Below, piece after piece: positions 35,749 through 45,479 of a stretch of DNA of 64,000 bases. Each line of letters starts with the position of its first letter. Within the stretch, counting starts at the first letter, position 1. The position numbers and the translations under genes were made by a program. The notes beneath the pieces are model-generated. The model was given only the letters and a program-made list of their open reading frames with translations, was not told the DNA's origin and did not search any database. The stretch comes from Paenibacillus camelliae (GTDB taxonomy: Bacteria > Bacillota > Bacilli > Paenibacillales > Paenibacillaceae): assembly GCF_023715345.1 (NCBI RefSeq), contig NZ_JAMBNY010000002.1:310001-374000 (forward strand), written 5' to 3'.

Positions 35749-36596
35749 TAAATTACCCACACCATCCATTGTTTTTTCAATCCAAATAATAAACAGCCAG
35801 CGATGAGAACTTTGGCAATGAGCTGCAGCTGCAGCCATAAAGGGTCATCTATAAACAAATATTGAAAGATTTCTGGCATAAACCATGTAATAATACCAAC
35901 GACAAAAATGATTGCAGCTACTGGCTTGAACCATCGATGGATAAACCAGCATATCCAAAAAAATAAAAATGATAAAGGCAGCCAATAGAATTGAACTTCA
36001 TACCACTGCTGTCCAGTTGTCAGCTGATGCAGCAGCATTGCATAAGCCATTAGAAATGCGAGCCACCCGCAAAGATGCAGCATACTTAGCTTGCTTTTAA
36101 TTCCGTAAATCATCCATATTATTGAACAAAGTGCAATGAGTGCAAAATTCCAATACCATTGTTCCAATTGGTGCTGTGCAATTATATATAATCCACCAGT
36201 TAATAGCAATAAATGACCAATGAAAATACTCAAGAATCCAATAGGGGCATGATTTACACGAATTTTTTCGCCTAGCCAAAGCAAAATAATCGTCCCTAAC
36301 AGTATTGACGCAATTTGCATTACAGGATGAAAAACGCTAAAATAAAGCACAACAAACGAAATTAAGGTTAGAATTCCAATTGTTAGGAACCACTGTTTAC
36401 CAGTAGCTTTCGAGACAGCGACAATCGCTTTTCCGACTAGATGCTGAGGAGGCTCTTCTTCGTTGTCTGATTTGGGTGCTAGCACAGGATCAGCATATAA
36501 ATTTAGCAGAAAGTCGCAATAGTGATCAGGCAGTAGCTTCGATCGTCGCCAATGCTCAATTTCACGCACGATAATCGTTCTACGCTCTGCTTTCAT
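35748..36596 (-). CDS. Multi-helix membrane protein between sigA and trmK, unknown function
   Basis: A 282-residue protein I do not recognise. The first 60 residues are soluble, with a short basic helical start (ERRTIIVREIEHWRRSKLL) like that of DUF2157 proteins, followed by about eight to nine hydrophobic segments. Aromatic residues are frequent in the loops. In B. subtilis this interval holds the cytochrome cccA; no heme motif CxxCH occurs here. Shine-Dalgarno AAGGAAG is near the ATG. It overlaps trmK at TAATG. Confidence 0.7.
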   Translation of the reverse strand: MKAERRTIIVREIEHWRRSKLLPDHYCDFLLNLYADPVLAPKSDNEEEPPQHLVGKAIVAVSKATGKQWFLTIGILTLISFVVLYFSVFHPVMQIASILLGTIILLWLGEKIRVNHAPIGFLSIFIGHLLLLTGGLYIIAQHQLEQWYWNFALIALCSIIWMIYGIKSKLSMLHLCGWLAFLMAYAMLLHQLTTGQQWYEVQFYWLPLSFLFFWICWFIHRWFKPVAAIIFVVGIITWFMPEIFQYLFIDDPLWLQLQLIAKVLIAGCLLFGLKKQWMVWVI

Positions 36597-36628
36597 AGGC
36601 AGCTTCCTTTCTATTTGGTTCCTTGATA

Positions 36629-36664
36629 AAAATGACCTTACTGCGTTAACGCAGAAAGGTCATC
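36629..36664 (-). terminator. Terminator of the dnaG-sigA operon side
   Basis: ATGACCTT and AAGGTCAT pair around CTGCG/CGCAG with one A-A mismatch, followed by TTTTTATC on the minus strand. It lies between the sigA stop and the membrane protein gene. Confidence 0.75.
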
Positions 36665-36675
36665 CTAAGTTCTAG

Positions 36676-37806
36676 TTATTCAAGAAAATCTTTAAGGCGC
36701 TTACTTCTGCTTGGGTGACGAAGCTTTCTTAACGCTTTTGCTTCGATTTGACGAATACGCTCACGAGTTACACCGAACACTTTACCAACCTCTTCCAGTG
36801 TACGCGTGCGACCATCGTCTAGACCGAATCTTAAACGCAGCACATTTTCTTCACGCTCAGTAAGTGTGTCCAGTACATCCTCAAGCTGCTCTTTGAGTAA
36901 CTCATAGGCAGCCGCATCTGCTGGAGCAAGTGCCTCTTGATCCTCAATGAAGTCGCCAAGATGAGAATCGTCCTCTTCGCCAATAGGCGTTTCCAAGGAA
37001 ACAGGCTCCTGCGCGATTTTCATAATTTCGCGAACCTTCTCTGTGCTTAGCTCCATCTCTGCAGCGATCTCCTCAGGTGTCGGTTCACGCCCGAGCTCTT
37101 GCAGCAGCTGACGAGAAACACGGATAAGCTTGTTAATTGTTTCAACCATATGGACAGGAATACGAATCGTACGTGCCTGATCGGCTATTGCACGGGTAAT
37201 CGCTTGACGGATCCACCACGTTGCATACGTACTAAACTTAAATCCTTTTTGGTAATCGAATTTTTCAACAGCTTTCAATAATCCCATATTTCCTTCTTGA
37301 ATCAAATCAAGGAACAACATCCCACGTCCAACATATCGTTTAGCGATACTTACAACGAGACGTAGATTCGCTTCAGCTAGTCGCTTCTTGGCTTCTTCAT
37401 CACCGTTCTCAATACGTATAGCTAGCTCGATCTCGTCCTCAGAGGATAGAAGCGGAACTCGCCCAATTTCTTTCAAATACATACGAACAGGGTCATTAAT
37501 TTTAATGCCAGGCGGCAACGCCAAATCATCATCAAAATTAAAGTCGTCCCCTTCTCGCTCCTGATCATCTCCTGTAGGCGAAAGTGGATTGTCATCTTCG
37601 GCTTCGTTTAATACCTCGATGCCTAGATCATCGAGCTGCTCGAAAAACTCATCGATTTGTTCTGGATCCTGATCGAAGGGAGATAATTTCTCCATAATTT
37701 CTTTATACGTAAGAGAAGATCTTTTCTTCCCTTGATCAATCAGTTGATCCTTCACTAAATCCAACTTTTGCTCAGTATCTAATTCAGTATGCTGATCATT
37801 CGCCAT
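36676..37806 (-). CDS. sigA: Primary sigma factor SigA (RpoD)
   Basis: The housekeeping sigma factor, 376 residues, close to the Bacillus length. Region 1.1 is acidic. Conserved regions are seen in order: [19 protein letters not shown] (1.2), [20 protein letters not shown] (2.3), [19 protein letters not shown] (2.4), region 3, and [20 protein letters not shown] then [18 protein letters not shown] (4.2). It lies 34 bases after dnaG, as in other macromolecular synthesis operons, but rpsU is not joined to it; it lies at 56.3 kb. Confidence 0.98.
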   Translation of the reverse strand: MANDQHTELDTEQKLDLVKDQLIDQGKKRSSLTYKEIMEKLSPFDQDPEQIDEFFEQLDDLGIEVLNEAEDDNPLSPTGDDQEREGDDFNFDDDLALPPGIKINDPVRMYLKEIGRVPLLSSEDEIELAIRIENGDEEAKKRLAEANLRLVVSIAKRYVGRGMLFLDLIQEGNMGLLKAVEKFDYQKGFKFSTYATWWIRQAITRAIADQARTIRIPVHMVETINKLIRVSRQLLQELGREPTPEEIAAEMELSTEKVREIMKIAQEPVSLETPIGEEDDSHLGDFIEDQEALAPADAAAYELLKEQLEDVLDTLTEREENVLRLRFGLDDGRTRTLEEVGKVFGVTRERIRQIEAKALRKLRHPSRSKRLKDFLE

Positions 37807-37839
37807 TTTGCGACTCCCTCCTCCCTAGATCATTGAAGA

Positions 37840-39672
37840 TTAGTTCTTCAGTTTTCTCTCCAGGGAAATAATCTCAATACCTAATTGCGCTGCTAATAAC
37901 GCATCTCCAGCACGTTCGGCACGTACCATTTGCTCTTTCTTTTTTTCAATTTCCTGCAGCTTCGGGACTTTCAATATATCCTGAATCCAAGCATCCATAA
38001 TATCCTCATCAAAGGGAAATCCACCGTCCATCATAAGCAGCTCGGTAGCTGTGCGTTCCAGCTTTTCGTCTTCCAGTGTTGCAACGAAACGAGCAGCGTC
38101 CGCCTCATACCCAGATGCATAATACGCATACAAGTACGCAGCGATCGCTTCATGATTTTCGATATTAAAAGCGTCACCCAATTTATCATGAACCGCTAAA
38201 GCAACGTCTCTATTACGCATCATGACATGCAATAATCGCCGTTCAGCATTAACATAGGCAGGTAAAACTGTCGAGCTTCTTTCGGTTTTCCTTTTTTCAT
38301 TCCTACCATTATTCCACGAAAATTGGTTATTATCCCTTTGATGCTTGAAATTTTGCTGCTGCACGCGAAATTCATGGCAATCCTGCTTCAGCGCATCCAA
38401 TGAAATATCAAATTCCTTTGATAATTCCTTTAGATGAATTTCTCTCTCTGTAGATGAATCTAATGTTGCAACAATTTTAACTGCTTCAACGATGTATTGA
38501 TTCCGACCTTCTTCTCTTGACAGTATATGGTTTTTCCTTAAATATATAAGCTTGAATTTTGTTACAGATACGGCCTGTTCGATCACCTCGTGTCGGAACG
38601 CATCGCCGCCATGTGTCTTAATATATTCATCAGGATCGGTACCAGTTGGAAGAAGCGCAACGAGCACCTTAAATCCGGCCTGCTCGAGCAATGGAATCGA
38701 TTTATATGCTGCAGCTTGACCTGCTCCGTCACCATCATAGCAAACAATAATTTCATCACTATAACGCTTTAACAGCAGGCAATGCTCCTCCGTTAATGCT
38801 GTTCCTAACGTCGCTACCCCCGTTTGAACGCCAGCAGACCACGCCTTGATTACGTCCATAGAACCTTCGAAGAGAACGATTTGCTTCGCTTTTTTAATGG
38901 CAGGTCTAGCAAGATTCAAATTATAAAGTATGCGACTTTTTGTAAACAGCATCGTTTCAGGAGAATTTAGATACTTTGGCTGACCTTCACCGAGAATTCT
39001 CCCGACAAAAGCAACAGCCTTACCGTTTCTGTCTCGAATTGGAAACATAATTCTGCTTCTGAAACGGTCGTAATAACCCTCACTGTCATTTTTGACAGAA
39101 ATTAAGCCACCCTTCTCTAACAACTGCGGATCAAATTCTCGATTGATTAGAAATCGAGTCAACACATCCCAATCCCCTGGAGCGTAACCAATCATAAATT
39201 GATCAATTAACTTATCCGTCAATCCTCGCTCAATCAAATAGCGCTTAGCTTCATCACCTTGCCGCGTATTGTTCAATATATAATGATAGAACTTAACTGC
39301 CAGCTCATGTGCCTCTATGATTTTATTGCGAACATTGTCTTGTTCTTGAGAGTGACCGCTTACGTTAGAAGACCAGGTGACTGGAATTCCAGCATCTTCC
39401 GCAAGCATTCTTACTGCTTCCGGAAATGTATATCCCTCCATTTCTTCGACGAATCGAATAACATTACCGCCCTTACCACAGCCATAGCAATGATAAATTT
39501 GCAGCTCTGGAGTAACGGTGAACGAAGGAGTCTTTTCAGAATGAAAAGGGCATAACCCCTTCATATATTTCCCATGCTTAGTCAGATGAACATACTTCCC
39601 GACTACTTCTACGATGTCATGGTGATTTCTGACTGCATCTATTACTTCATCTGGTATTAATACTCCAGCCAT
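37840..39672 (-). CDS. dnaG: DNA primase
   Basis: Makes RNA primers for replication. The N-terminal CHC2 zinc finger has CPFHSEKTPSF and YHCYGCGKGGN. The catalytic TOPRIM core contains LFEGSMDVIKAWSAG and VCYDGDGAGQAA. The C-terminal 150 residues form the helicase-binding domain. Length (610) matches Bacillales primases. It sits between yaiI and sigA. Confidence 0.97.
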   Translation of the reverse strand: MAGVLIPDEVIDAVRNHHDIVEVVGKYVHLTKHGKYMKGLCPFHSEKTPSFTVTPELQIYHCYGCGKGGNVIRFVEEMEGYTFPEAVRMLAEDAGIPVTWSSNVSGHSQEQDNVRNKIIEAHELAVKFYHYILNNTRQGDEAKRYLIERGLTDKLIDQFMIGYAPGDWDVLTRFLINREFDPQLLEKGGLISVKNDSEGYYDRFRSRIMFPIRDRNGKAVAFVGRILGEGQPKYLNSPETMLFTKSRILYNLNLARPAIKKAKQIVLFEGSMDVIKAWSAGVQTGVATLGTALTEEHCLLLKRYSDEIIVCYDGDGAGQAAAYKSIPLLEQAGFKVLVALLPTGTDPDEYIKTHGGDAFRHEVIEQAVSVTKFKLIYLRKNHILSREEGRNQYIVEAVKIVATLDSSTEREIHLKELSKEFDISLDALKQDCHEFRVQQQNFKHQRDNNQFSWNNGRNEKRKTERSSTVLPAYVNAERRLLHVMMRNRDVALAVHDKLGDAFNIENHEAIAAYLYAYYASGYEADAARFVATLEDEKLERTATELLMMDGGFPFDEDIMDAWIQDILKVPKLQEIEKKKEQMVRAERAGDALLAAQLGIEIISLERKLKN

Positions 39673-39712
39673 TGACCATCACCTTCAATTTGTAGCACTA
39701 TAATAATATTCG

Positions 39713-40168
39713 CTAAACTTCACGTTTCTCCTGCTTTTCTTGTAAAAGTTTTGTCAGGTTTTGTTGAAATCTTTTGCGATCATCGGCAGTAAGTGCTTTC
39801 GGCCCTTTCATTCGTTGGCCTTGCCTACGTCGCTTTGCCGCTTCTGCACGACGTTCCAGCAAGTAATCAATATTATCATCATTATAGACTTCACCACGAA
39901 AGGATAGCGTATAGGCTTGTTTTGCAATTGCTAAGCAAGCAAGTCCAAAATCTTGTGTAATAACAAGATCGCCTGACCTCGCCCTATTAATAATGAACAT
40001 ATCTGCCGATTGACTGCTTCGATCGACTTGAACCATTTCGACATTCTCAACTTGAGGAAGCCTATGATCAAAAGAAGCAACCATACAAACAGGAACATTA
40101 AAAGAGCGGGCGATTGCTATGATTTCGTCTTTCACAGGACATGCGTCTCCATCAACGATAATCTTCAC
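39713..40168 (-). CDS. yqxD: YaiI/YqxD family protein (DUF188)
   Basis: A 151-residue PIN-like fold protein of unknown activity. Family segments are IIVDGDACPVKDEI, SFDHRLPQVENV, VQVDRSSQSADMFIIN and DLVITQDFGLACLAI; acidic residues in the first and last may hold a metal. The position before dnaG matches B. subtilis yqxD. The C-terminal tail is Lys/Arg/Gln-rich. Confidence 0.93.
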   Translation of the reverse strand: MKIIVDGDACPVKDEIIAIARSFNVPVCMVASFDHRLPQVENVEMVQVDRSSQSADMFIINRARSGDLVITQDFGLACLAIAKQAYTLSFRGEVYNDDNIDYLLERRAEAAKRRRQGQRMKGPKALTADDRKRFQQNLTKLLQEKQEKREV

Positions 40169-40247
40169 ATTGCCCCCCCTTTTTTTGCCGCTTGTTATTA
40201 GGTACTAAGTATTATATACGCTATATCGTCAAAAAATCCTTTAATTA

Positions 40248-41060
40248 TTACTCTTTCTTTACTTTCTCCATAATTAGGCTGGCTGTTTCCTCAACTGCAC
40301 GATGCGATACATCTATTATGGTACACTGGAGCTTTTCCATAATGGTGTTCGCATACTGAAGCTCATATTCGATGCGCTCCGTAGATGCATACGAAGCAGT
40401 ATCTGGCAGCCCAAGCGCCTTTAACCTTTCTTTTCGAATTACGTTCAAGTAATTCAGGTCTATGGTTAGCCCAATTATTTTATCTCGTGGTACTTGATAC
40501 AATTCTGCTGGAGGCTTAATTTCTGGTACGAGAGGAACATTAGCTACTTTATATTTTTGATGAGCTAAATACATCGATAACGGTGTCTTGGACGTACGGG
40601 AAACACCAACGAGTACGATATCCGCTTTTTTTACACCTGACGGATCACGTGCATCGTCATAGCGTACAGCAAATTCGACCGCTTCGACCTTTCTGAAATA
40701 ATCAGCGTCAAGAACATGGTTAAGACCAGGCTCTTGACGAGATTTTTTTCCGGTACGATGCTCGAGTAGATCAATAAGGGAGCCTAGCAGATCAATCGCT
40801 TGAACGTCATATTGCTCAGCAAGCAGACGCATATACTCACGAAGTTCTGGCTTCACAAGTGTATACATGACGATTGCATCAAGCCTTTTTGCCTTTAACG
40901 TAACATCCTCAAGGACCTTTTTGCTCGTTACGAATGGAGCTCTGCGAATATCTGTTGAGATAGGATGAAACTGAGCAATCGCTGCACGAACGACATATTC
41001 GCCTGTGTCTCCTGCTGCATCCGATATAACATATACAATGACGTCTGAATCTCTAGTCAA
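40248..41060 (-). CDS. ppsR: Pyruvate, phosphate dikinase regulatory protein (YqfL/PPSR)
   Basis: A bifunctional ADP-dependent kinase and phosphorylase that switches pyruvate, phosphate dikinase off and on. The nucleotide-binding GVSRTSKTPLSMYLAH motif is near residue 153, and SDAAGDTGEYVVRAA is at the N-terminus. In B. subtilis ccpN precedes this gene; here glyS is directly upstream and no ccpN is present. The target kinase gene is not in this window. Confidence 0.93.
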   Translation of the reverse strand: MTRDSDVIVYVISDAAGDTGEYVVRAAIAQFHPISTDIRRAPFVTSKKVLEDVTLKAKRLDAIVMYTLVKPELREYMRLLAEQYDVQAIDLLGSLIDLLEHRTGKKSRQEPGLNHVLDADYFRKVEAVEFAVRYDDARDPSGVKKADIVLVGVSRTSKTPLSMYLAHQKYKVANVPLVPEIKPPAELYQVPRDKIIGLTIDLNYLNVIRKERLKALGLPDTASYASTERIEYELQYANTIMEKLQCTIIDVSHRAVEETASLIMEKVKKE

Positions 41061-41129
41061 GATGCCCCCTCCTTTTGTTATATTTGACTTTATTTTGTTC
41101 CATGCTAATGACGCTGTAGAATAACTGCT

Positions 41130-43214
41130 CTACGCCCAGACAAGCTTGGATAGATCCGCAATCGCCTGGATATCTTCTGCAATGGATGCTAGCGTTGCCA
41201 GACGATTTCTCTTAACTGCTTCATCCTCAGCCATTACCATAACAGAATCAAAATATGCAACGATCGGTTCACGTAATGTAGCTAGCTGCTCATATGCACG
41301 CTCCACTTCGCGAGCATTCAACGCATCTACAAAGCCATTATGAACGGCAGTCCACGCTTCATAAAGATTACGTTCAGATTGTTCTTGGAATAATGCTGCA
41401 TCAACCTGCTTGCTTTCTGCTTTTGCAGCTAAATTACATACACGGTTAAAGGCTTCAACGGTAAGCTTAAATTCAGCTTTATTGTCTTGCTCCAGCTGGT
41501 GAGCTAGCAGCTCTGCACGCTTCTTCGTTAATAGTAGATCGCTGAAGCCAGCTGCCATTACCGCATCAATTACATCATATTTCGCCCCGTGCTCTGACAG
41601 CCAATTCTTCACGCGCAATGCAAAGAAATCGTTAAGATCTTTAGATATTTCTTCTTTGTTTCGTTTCGTACCACGATCAAGATGCACACTAAGGCTAAGT
41701 TCAAACAACTCAGACAGCGATAACTGCAGATCATGAGCGAGCAGTATTTGTACAATTCCCGTTGCTTGTCGGCGTAATGCATAAGGATCCTGCGAGCCTG
41801 TTGGGACAATACCGATAGAGAAGCAGCCCACAATTGTATCTATTTTCTCTGACATGCTAACGATAGCTGAAACGATATGTGAAGGCACCGCATCTCCGGA
41901 ATATCGAGGCTGATAATGCTCGTTAATTGCTTTAGCAACTATCGGGTCCTCGCCTAGTCTTGTTGCGTAATCCTCACCCATAATCCCTTGTAATTCAGGG
42001 AATTCATAAACCATCTGAGAAACGAGATCGAATTTGCATATAGCGGCAGCACGCTCAGCTTTTGCTGCTGCATCTGCATCGACACCTAGCTTCGCAGCGA
42101 TTAACGACGCTGTTTGCGTGACACGACGCACCTTATCACCTACAGAGCCTAGCTCCTCGTGATATACAATATTCTCTAATTTGGAGAGAGCTGCTTCAAT
42201 CGTTAGCTTATGATCTTCCTCATAGAAAAACTTTGCGTCTGATAGTCGAGCACGTAGAACCTTTTCGTTCCCTCTTGCTACGACATCTAACGAACGCTGA
42301 TCACCATTACGAACAGTAACGAAGTAAGGTAGCAGCTTACCCTCCTGATCAAGCACTGGGAAATATCGCTGATGCTCACGCATAGAAGTAATAAGCACTT
42401 CCTGCGGAATATTTAAGAAGGAGTCATCAAACTCACCGAAAAGTGTACTTGGATATTCAACGAGGAATAGTACCTCCTCCAGCAAATCATCCTTCATTGC
42501 AATTTTCCAGTTTTTCTCTGCTGCAAGTGCTTGGATTTGCTCAACGATCAATGCTTGACGTTCATTCACATCAACAATGACTTGCTGCTTGCGAAGCTGC
42601 TCAACATATTGCTCAGCTGATTCAATAACTGCTTCATCTCCAAGAAAGCGGTGTCCACGAGATACACGTCCAGATGTTACACCAGCAAGCTCAAGCGATA
42701 CAACCTCATTGCCATATAGCGCAACTAGCCAGCGAATCGGGCGTACAAATCGCATTTCGTAGCTGCCCCAGCGCATATTTTTAGGGAATGACATTGAAGT
42801 AATAACATCTGTAAAGCCTTGAGATAGCATTGCTTGAGTCTCCACGCCAATACTGCTTTTTTTAGCGTAGACATATTCAACTCCAGATAGCTCCTTAAAA
42901 TAAAGTGATTCTGGTTCTACACCCTGACTGCGAGCAAAACCAAGCGCTGCTTTACTCCAGTTTCCATTATCATCCTGCGCAATTTTGCGTGAAGGCCCCT
43001 TTGCTTCTTCTTCCACATCAGTCTGTTTTTCAGCTACTGCTGTAGCTAGAATAGCAAGACGGCGTGGTGTAGCAAATGCTTGAATCGTCTCATAGGAGAT
43101 ACGATGCTCTTGAAGCCACTTTTCGAATTTATGTTTAAGCTGATCCATCGCATCACGTACGAAGCGAGCTGGAACCTCTTCTAAGCCAATTTCTAATAGT
43201 AAATCCTTTGCCAT
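41130..43214 (-). CDS. glyS: Glycyl-tRNA synthetase beta subunit
   Basis: The beta subunit of the bacterial alpha2-beta2 glycyl-tRNA synthetase, which binds tRNA and contains an HD-like domain and a C-terminal anticodon-binding (DALR-type) domain. It begins with KDLLLEIGLEEVPARFVRDA and includes LRARLSDAKFFYEEDHK and PTGSQDPYALRRQATGI, all family hallmarks. Length of 694 is normal. It starts one base after the glyQ stop and shares the T-box leader. Confidence 0.97.
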   Translation of the reverse strand: MAKDLLLEIGLEEVPARFVRDAMDQLKHKFEKWLQEHRISYETIQAFATPRRLAILATAVAEKQTDVEEEAKGPSRKIAQDDNGNWSKAALGFARSQGVEPESLYFKELSGVEYVYAKKSSIGVETQAMLSQGFTDVITSMSFPKNMRWGSYEMRFVRPIRWLVALYGNEVVSLELAGVTSGRVSRGHRFLGDEAVIESAEQYVEQLRKQQVIVDVNERQALIVEQIQALAAEKNWKIAMKDDLLEEVLFLVEYPSTLFGEFDDSFLNIPQEVLITSMREHQRYFPVLDQEGKLLPYFVTVRNGDQRSLDVVARGNEKVLRARLSDAKFFYEEDHKLTIEAALSKLENIVYHEELGSVGDKVRRVTQTASLIAAKLGVDADAAAKAERAAAICKFDLVSQMVYEFPELQGIMGEDYATRLGEDPIVAKAINEHYQPRYSGDAVPSHIVSAIVSMSEKIDTIVGCFSIGIVPTGSQDPYALRRQATGIVQILLAHDLQLSLSELFELSLSVHLDRGTKRNKEEISKDLNDFFALRVKNWLSEHGAKYDVIDAVMAAGFSDLLLTKKRAELLAHQLEQDNKAEFKLTVEAFNRVCNLAAKAESKQVDAALFQEQSERNLYEAWTAVHNGFVDALNAREVERAYEQLATLREPIVAYFDSVMVMAEDEAVKRNRLATLASIAEDIQAIADLSKLVWA

Positions 43215-43215
43215 C

Positions 43216-44094
43216 TTAGTTCTCTCCTTTCTTCAATAGAGGGAAGCCTAAACGCTCACGCTCTTCAAGGTATGTTGCAGCGATTGATCTTGCTAAATTT
43301 CGTACTCGGCTGATATAGCCCGTTCTTTCTGTAACGCTTATCGCTCCACGTGCATCAAGCAAGTTAAACGTATGAGAGCATTTCAGCACGTAATCATATG
43401 CTGGAAATACAAGCTGCTGCTCCATCGTTTTTTTCGCTTCTTCCTCATACATATTGAATAGAGAGAACAGCATCGCTGTATCCGAAGTCTCAAACGTATA
43501 TTTAGAATGCTCAAACTCAGGCTGATGGAACACATCACCATACGTTACACCGTCAACCCACTCAAGATCGTAAACATTTTCCTTCTGCTGAATATAGGAA
43601 GCAAGTCGCTCCATACCATATGTGATTTCTACCGCGATTGGATTCATATCAATCCCGCCAACTTGCTGGAAGTAAGTAAATTGAGTAATTTCCATGCCAT
43701 CTAGCCATACTTCCCAGCCAAGTCCCCAAGCACCTAACGTCGGAGACTCCCAATTATCCTCAACAAAGCGAATATCATGATCCTTTGCATCAATGCCTAA
43801 TCTTTTTAGACTCTCAAGATAGAGCTCTTGAATATTGTCAGGAGACGGCTTAAGAATAACTTGGAACTGATGATGCTGATATAAGCGGTTCGGGTTTTCA
43901 CCATACCGGCCATCTGCTGGTCGGCGAGAAGGTTCTACATAAGCAACGTTCCATGGCTCAGGACCAATAGAACGCAAAAATGTCATAGGGTTCATCGTTC
44001 CTGCACCCTTTTCGACGTCGTACGGCTGTACGAGAATACAATTCTGCTCAGCCCAAAACTGCTGAAGCGTTAAAATCATGCCTTGAAAGTTCAT
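43216..44094 (-). CDS. glyQ: Glycyl-tRNA synthetase alpha subunit
   Basis: The catalytic class II subunit: [23 protein letters not shown] segment (here [15 protein letters not shown]), [17 protein letters not shown] and [20 protein letters not shown] are diagnostic. It has 292 residues. Translation begins at 44094 downstream of the T-box leader at 44153-44377 and is coupled to glyS. Confidence 0.97.
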   Translation of the reverse strand: MNFQGMILTLQQFWAEQNCILVQPYDVEKGAGTMNPMTFLRSIGPEPWNVAYVEPSRRPADGRYGENPNRLYQHHQFQVILKPSPDNIQELYLESLKRLGIDAKDHDIRFVEDNWESPTLGAWGLGWEVWLDGMEITQFTYFQQVGGIDMNPIAVEITYGMERLASYIQQKENVYDLEWVDGVTYGDVFHQPEFEHSKYTFETSDTAMLFSLFNMYEEEAKKTMEQQLVFPAYDYVLKCSHTFNLLDARGAISVTERTGYISRVRNLARSIAATYLEERERLGFPLLKKGEN

Positions 44095-44152
44095 TCCAAT
44101 ACAACTCCTATCGATTTATTCTCCTAAGACAGGCATCACCACCCGGGCATAC

Positions 44153-44377
44153 AAAAAAACTCCCGTCGCTACGCCTGTTTACAGACGTAGGGACGAGAGT
44201 TATTCCCGCGGTTCCACCCTACTTGATTATTCATTCCTTCGAATAATCCTCTTTCGATTGTCTCGCTCCAGAGTGCCATGCTTGCATACTCTATACCTAC
44301 TGGGCTTTCACCATCCCCCAGCTCGCTTATCGGTAGAATTTATGCGCAATTCTCTTTCATCGCTCATATTGATATTC
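44153..44377 (-). promoter_or_regulatory. T-box riboswitch leader of glyQS
   Basis: The T-box sequence AGGGTGGAACCGCGG is at 44206-44221, followed by a terminator with arms AACTCTCGTCCCTACG and CGTAGCGACGGGAGTT and a T-run near 44153. Upstream is Stem I with a GTATAGAGTATGC bulge segment and a candidate specifier GGC (Gly) at 44275-44277 on the minus strand. Uncharged tRNA-Gly should allow readthrough into glyQS. Confidence 0.93.
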
Positions 44378-44381
44378 TCAT

Positions 44382-44410
44382 ATTCTATTCAAGTATTGAT
44401 CAATTGTCAA
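44382..44410 (-). promoter_or_regulatory. Sigma A promoter of glyQS
   Basis: A perfect -35 TTGACA (44405-44410), 17 bases, -10 TAGAAT (44382-44387) on the minus strand. The -35 box overlaps the recO stop codon at 44407-44409. Confidence 0.8.
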
Positions 44411-45150
44411 ACTAAATTACCTAAATTATCTAAAAAGCTTCGAGTCTTAAACTTTATCGCTAGTTGCCCATCGATAAGCAGCCGAATGAGCCTTGCAACC
44501 TCTTGCTTTACATCGTTAGAAAGGCTAATATTGCCAACCTGCCGTAGGTCAATACGCTTGTATAAGCGAAGCAGCTTTAGAGCTGTTTCGCTTATTTCCT
44601 GTAAAGAAGCATCTTGCGCTGAGCATCTGGAGCACACGATTCCTCCTGCGTAACCTGATAATTTAAAAGGACCAATATGGTTGCCACAATGTATACATTC
44701 TTCAACGACCGGGCTGTAACCGCTCATCATAAGCACCTTCATCTCAAAAATCGAAGTGATTACGACTACGTCCTTGCCCTCATCCAAGTTGCTAAAGCAT
44801 GCCTTTAGCTGTTCAAAATGAATATGACCGATCTCCTCATCTTGAATGCCGCGATCGATTAGCTCAGCTATATAGGAGGCATGGGCAGTAAGATCAAGAT
44901 CAGCCCTCAGTTTATGATTCGATGTAATAAGCTCTCCATGTTGTAAAGTGCCAAGACCCGTATTTTTCGTAAAGGTGTACTCTCCATATGTAAAAGGCTG
45001 AGCAAGCGAGGCGTGCTTGCTCCTAACCTTTCTCGCACCACGTACGAGCACTCCTACTTTTCCACTATTATTCGTTATTAAGGTTACAATTTTATGATTT
45101 TCACCGTAATCAACTGTTCGAACAACGATACCTTCCACGCGATAAAGCAT
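44407..45150 (-). CDS. recO: DNA repair protein RecO
   Basis: RecO loads RecA with RecF/RecR in recombinational repair. The OB fold starts MLYRVEGIVVRTVDYGENHK; a four-Cys zinc motif CIHCGNHIG to VCSRC lies near residues 148-176, and the rest is helical. 247 residues is usual. Only 28 bases of coding-free DNA separate its stop from the glyQ leader's -10 region, and the glyQ promoter starts within its last codons. Confidence 0.95.
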   Translation of the reverse strand: MLYRVEGIVVRTVDYGENHKIVTLITNNSGKVGVLVRGARKVRSKHASLAQPFTYGEYTFTKNTGLGTLQHGELITSNHKLRADLDLTAHASYIAELIDRGIQDEEIGHIHFEQLKACFSNLDEGKDVVVITSIFEMKVLMMSGYSPVVEECIHCGNHIGPFKLSGYAGGIVCSRCSAQDASLQEISETALKLLRLYKRIDLRQVGNISLSNDVKQEVARLIRLLIDGQLAIKFKTRSFLDNLGNLV

Positions 45151-45190
45151 TTATATTCCTCCATCTGGCTATGATGAGGGAAGAAATTAA

Positions 45191-45346
45191 TTATCGCTCC
45201 ACTTCAATCGGCAGCTCTTCATCATCATCACCTAAACCTATAGCCTCGGTATCGATCGAATCTCCAGAACGCTCTACTTCTTTGTAGAGCAGATAAGATT
45301 CGACATCCCCGGTTAACGCAAAATATTTCCACGAAAAATCCCTCAT
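45191..45346 (-). CDS. yqzL: YqzL-like small protein
   Basis: A 51-residue protein beginning MRDFSWKYFALTGDVESYLL, the pattern of the YqzL family that lies between era and recO in Bacillales. The tail is acidic with DDDEE. Function is unknown. AAGGATGG lies about 6 bases before the ATG at 45346. It is too short to be noticed by a length-filtered search. Confidence 0.85.
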   Translation of the reverse strand: MRDFSWKYFALTGDVESYLLYKEVERSGDSIDTEAIGLGDDDEELPIEVER

Positions 45347-45479
45347 TCGTATCCATCCTTCCCGCCTCGGAAATGCTGCTCCAGATGGTTATAGGATGAG
45401 CACTACGGTGAATTCTATCCGTAGAAAATATTACTGTCTCCTTGTACTTGACATCCTAACTTTTTAGGCTCTATTGCAT

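Noticed and set aside
44258..44653. Open frame antisense to recO and the glyQ leader
   Set aside because: Explained by recO coding sequence and the T-box on the opposite strand.
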